A DNA stretch of 6,584 nt from Deltaproteobacteria bacterium RBG_16_44_11. GTDB taxonomy: Bacteria; Desulfobacterota; Syntrophia; Syntrophales; Smithellaceae. Under the pieces are notes generated by a model, which was not told the DNA's origin, searched no databases, and worked only from the letters and a program-made list of their open reading frames with translations. The translations under genes and the position numbers were made by a program. The stretch covers positions 46,990-53,573 of the forward strand of contig MGQN01000046.1 of NCBI GenBank assembly GCA_001797845.1. Reading direction: 5' to 3'. Below, piece after piece: positions 5,919 to 6,584 of this stretch (positions are counted from its first letter, which is position 1; each line of letters starts with the position of its first letter).

Positions 5919-6584
5919 AAACACCCGTAAGACAACTGCGGATATAAGGAAAATGAAGGTGCAAAAAGAAAAAATCGCGATGCTCACGGCTTATGATTAT
6001 GGTATATCTTCTATTCTTGATGAATGCGACGTAGATATGATTCTGGTCGGCGATTCGCTGGGAATGGTTGTTTTAGGTTATGATACCACATTGCCCGTAA
6101 CTATGGAAGATATGCTGCATCACACGAAAGCAGTCTCCCGGGCAGCCCATAACTCCTTGATTATTGCCGATATGCCTTTTATGTCTTATCAAATTTCCCC
6201 GCAATTAGCGCTTACTAATGCCGGACGGTTTTTGCAGGAGGCAGACGCCCAGGCGGTTAAATTAGAAGGCGGGAGAAATCAAGCCGAAACGGTACAGAAA
6301 ATCGTCGCTGCGGGAATTCCGGTTATGGCTCATCTCGGTCTTACTCCTCAATCCATCCATCAATTCGGCGGATATAAGGTGCAGGGGAAAAATGAAGATG
6401 CGGCACGTAAAATTATTGAAGATGCCAAAATTCTGGAAGAAGCCGGCGCCTTCTCGCTGGTTTTGGAATGCATACCGGAAAAGCTCGCTGACGAAATAAC
6501 TAATTCACTGGCTATTCCCACTATCGGTATCGGCGCCGGTGTTCATTGCGATGGGCAAGTTCTTGTCATTAACGATATGCTGGG
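5902..6584 (+). CDS. panB: 3-methyl-2-oxobutanoate hydroxymethyltransferase (ketopantoate hydroxymethyltransferase), cut by right window edge
   Basis: The first 227 codons are present, about 85% of a usual PanB of roughly 264 residues. The enzyme transfers a hydroxymethyl group from 5,10-methylenetetrahydrofolate to 2-oxoisovalerate, giving ketopantoate, the first committed step of pantothenate and coenzyme A synthesis in the cytoplasm. Visible motifs: TAYDYG (29-34), VGDSLGMV (49-56), LPVTMEDM (64-71), IADMPFMSY (88-96), VKLEGG (119-124), HLGLTPQS (144-151), FGGYKVQGK (155-163), VLEC (187-190) and IGIGAG (208-213). By alignment to E. coli PanB, D51, D90 and E122 are the magnesium ligands and E189 the catalytic glutamate; all are present. 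The start overlaps the panG-like stop by 17 bases with a good Shine-Dalgarno site. Its folate cofactor links it loosely to folP at the other end of the window. panC is expected next but is out of view. Confidence 0.97.
   Translation, partial: MSTQNKNTRKTTADIRKMKVQKEKIAMLTAYDYGISSILDECDVDMILVGDSLGMVVLGYDTTLPVTMEDMLHHTKAVSRAAHNSLIIADMPFMSYQISPQLALTNAGRFLQEADAQAVKLEGGRNQAETVQKIVAAGIPVMAHLGLTPQSIHQFGGYKVQGKNEDAARKIIEDAKILEEAGAFSLVLECIPEKLADEITNSLAIPTIGIGAGVHCDGQVLVINDML

Overview
This is a chromosomal window from a bacterium that uses the standard genetic code. Intergenic DNA is AT-rich, Shine-Dalgarno sites are clear AAGGAG types, and TTG starts are used. The gene content (TilS, FtsH, dihydropteroate synthase, PanB) is ordinary bacterial housekeeping. 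The numerous structured intergenic repeats would fit a poorly sampled, environmental lineage, but I cannot name a phylum from the sequence alone. I see no phage, transposase, CRISPR, toxin-antitoxin or defence gene.

Layout: two divergent gene groups share a roughly 450-bp intergenic region (about 4559-5015). On the minus strand, in transcription order, are a HAD-family phosphatase (4558-3914), tilS (3911-2532), a 260-bp spacer carrying a GC-richer structured element, ftsH (2271-457), and the N-terminal part of folP (385 to the left edge). On the plus strand are a DUF2520-type Rossmann oxidoreductase resembling the ketopantoate reductase PanG (5016-5918) and panB, which overlaps it by 17 bases and runs off the right edge.

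Genes together: tilS-ftsH-folP resembles the tilS/ftsH/folate-gene neighbourhood known from several bacterial phyla: tRNA-Ile2 lysidine modification, membrane protein quality control and folate synthesis. The plus-strand pair looks like the first part of a pantothenate (vitamin B5) operon, with PanB making ketopantoate and the DUF2520 protein probably reducing it to pantoate.

The most unusual DNA is non-coding. The divergent region holds two tandem copies of a ~90-nt structured repeat and a third diverged copy abutting the panG-like start. The arms of their first hairpin differ in sequence but stay complementary. A strong Rho-independent terminator points toward panG with no gene ahead of it, so a small RNA or an attenuated leader is plausible. 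A second, unrelated structured element lies between tilS and ftsH. No complete new protein system is visible here.
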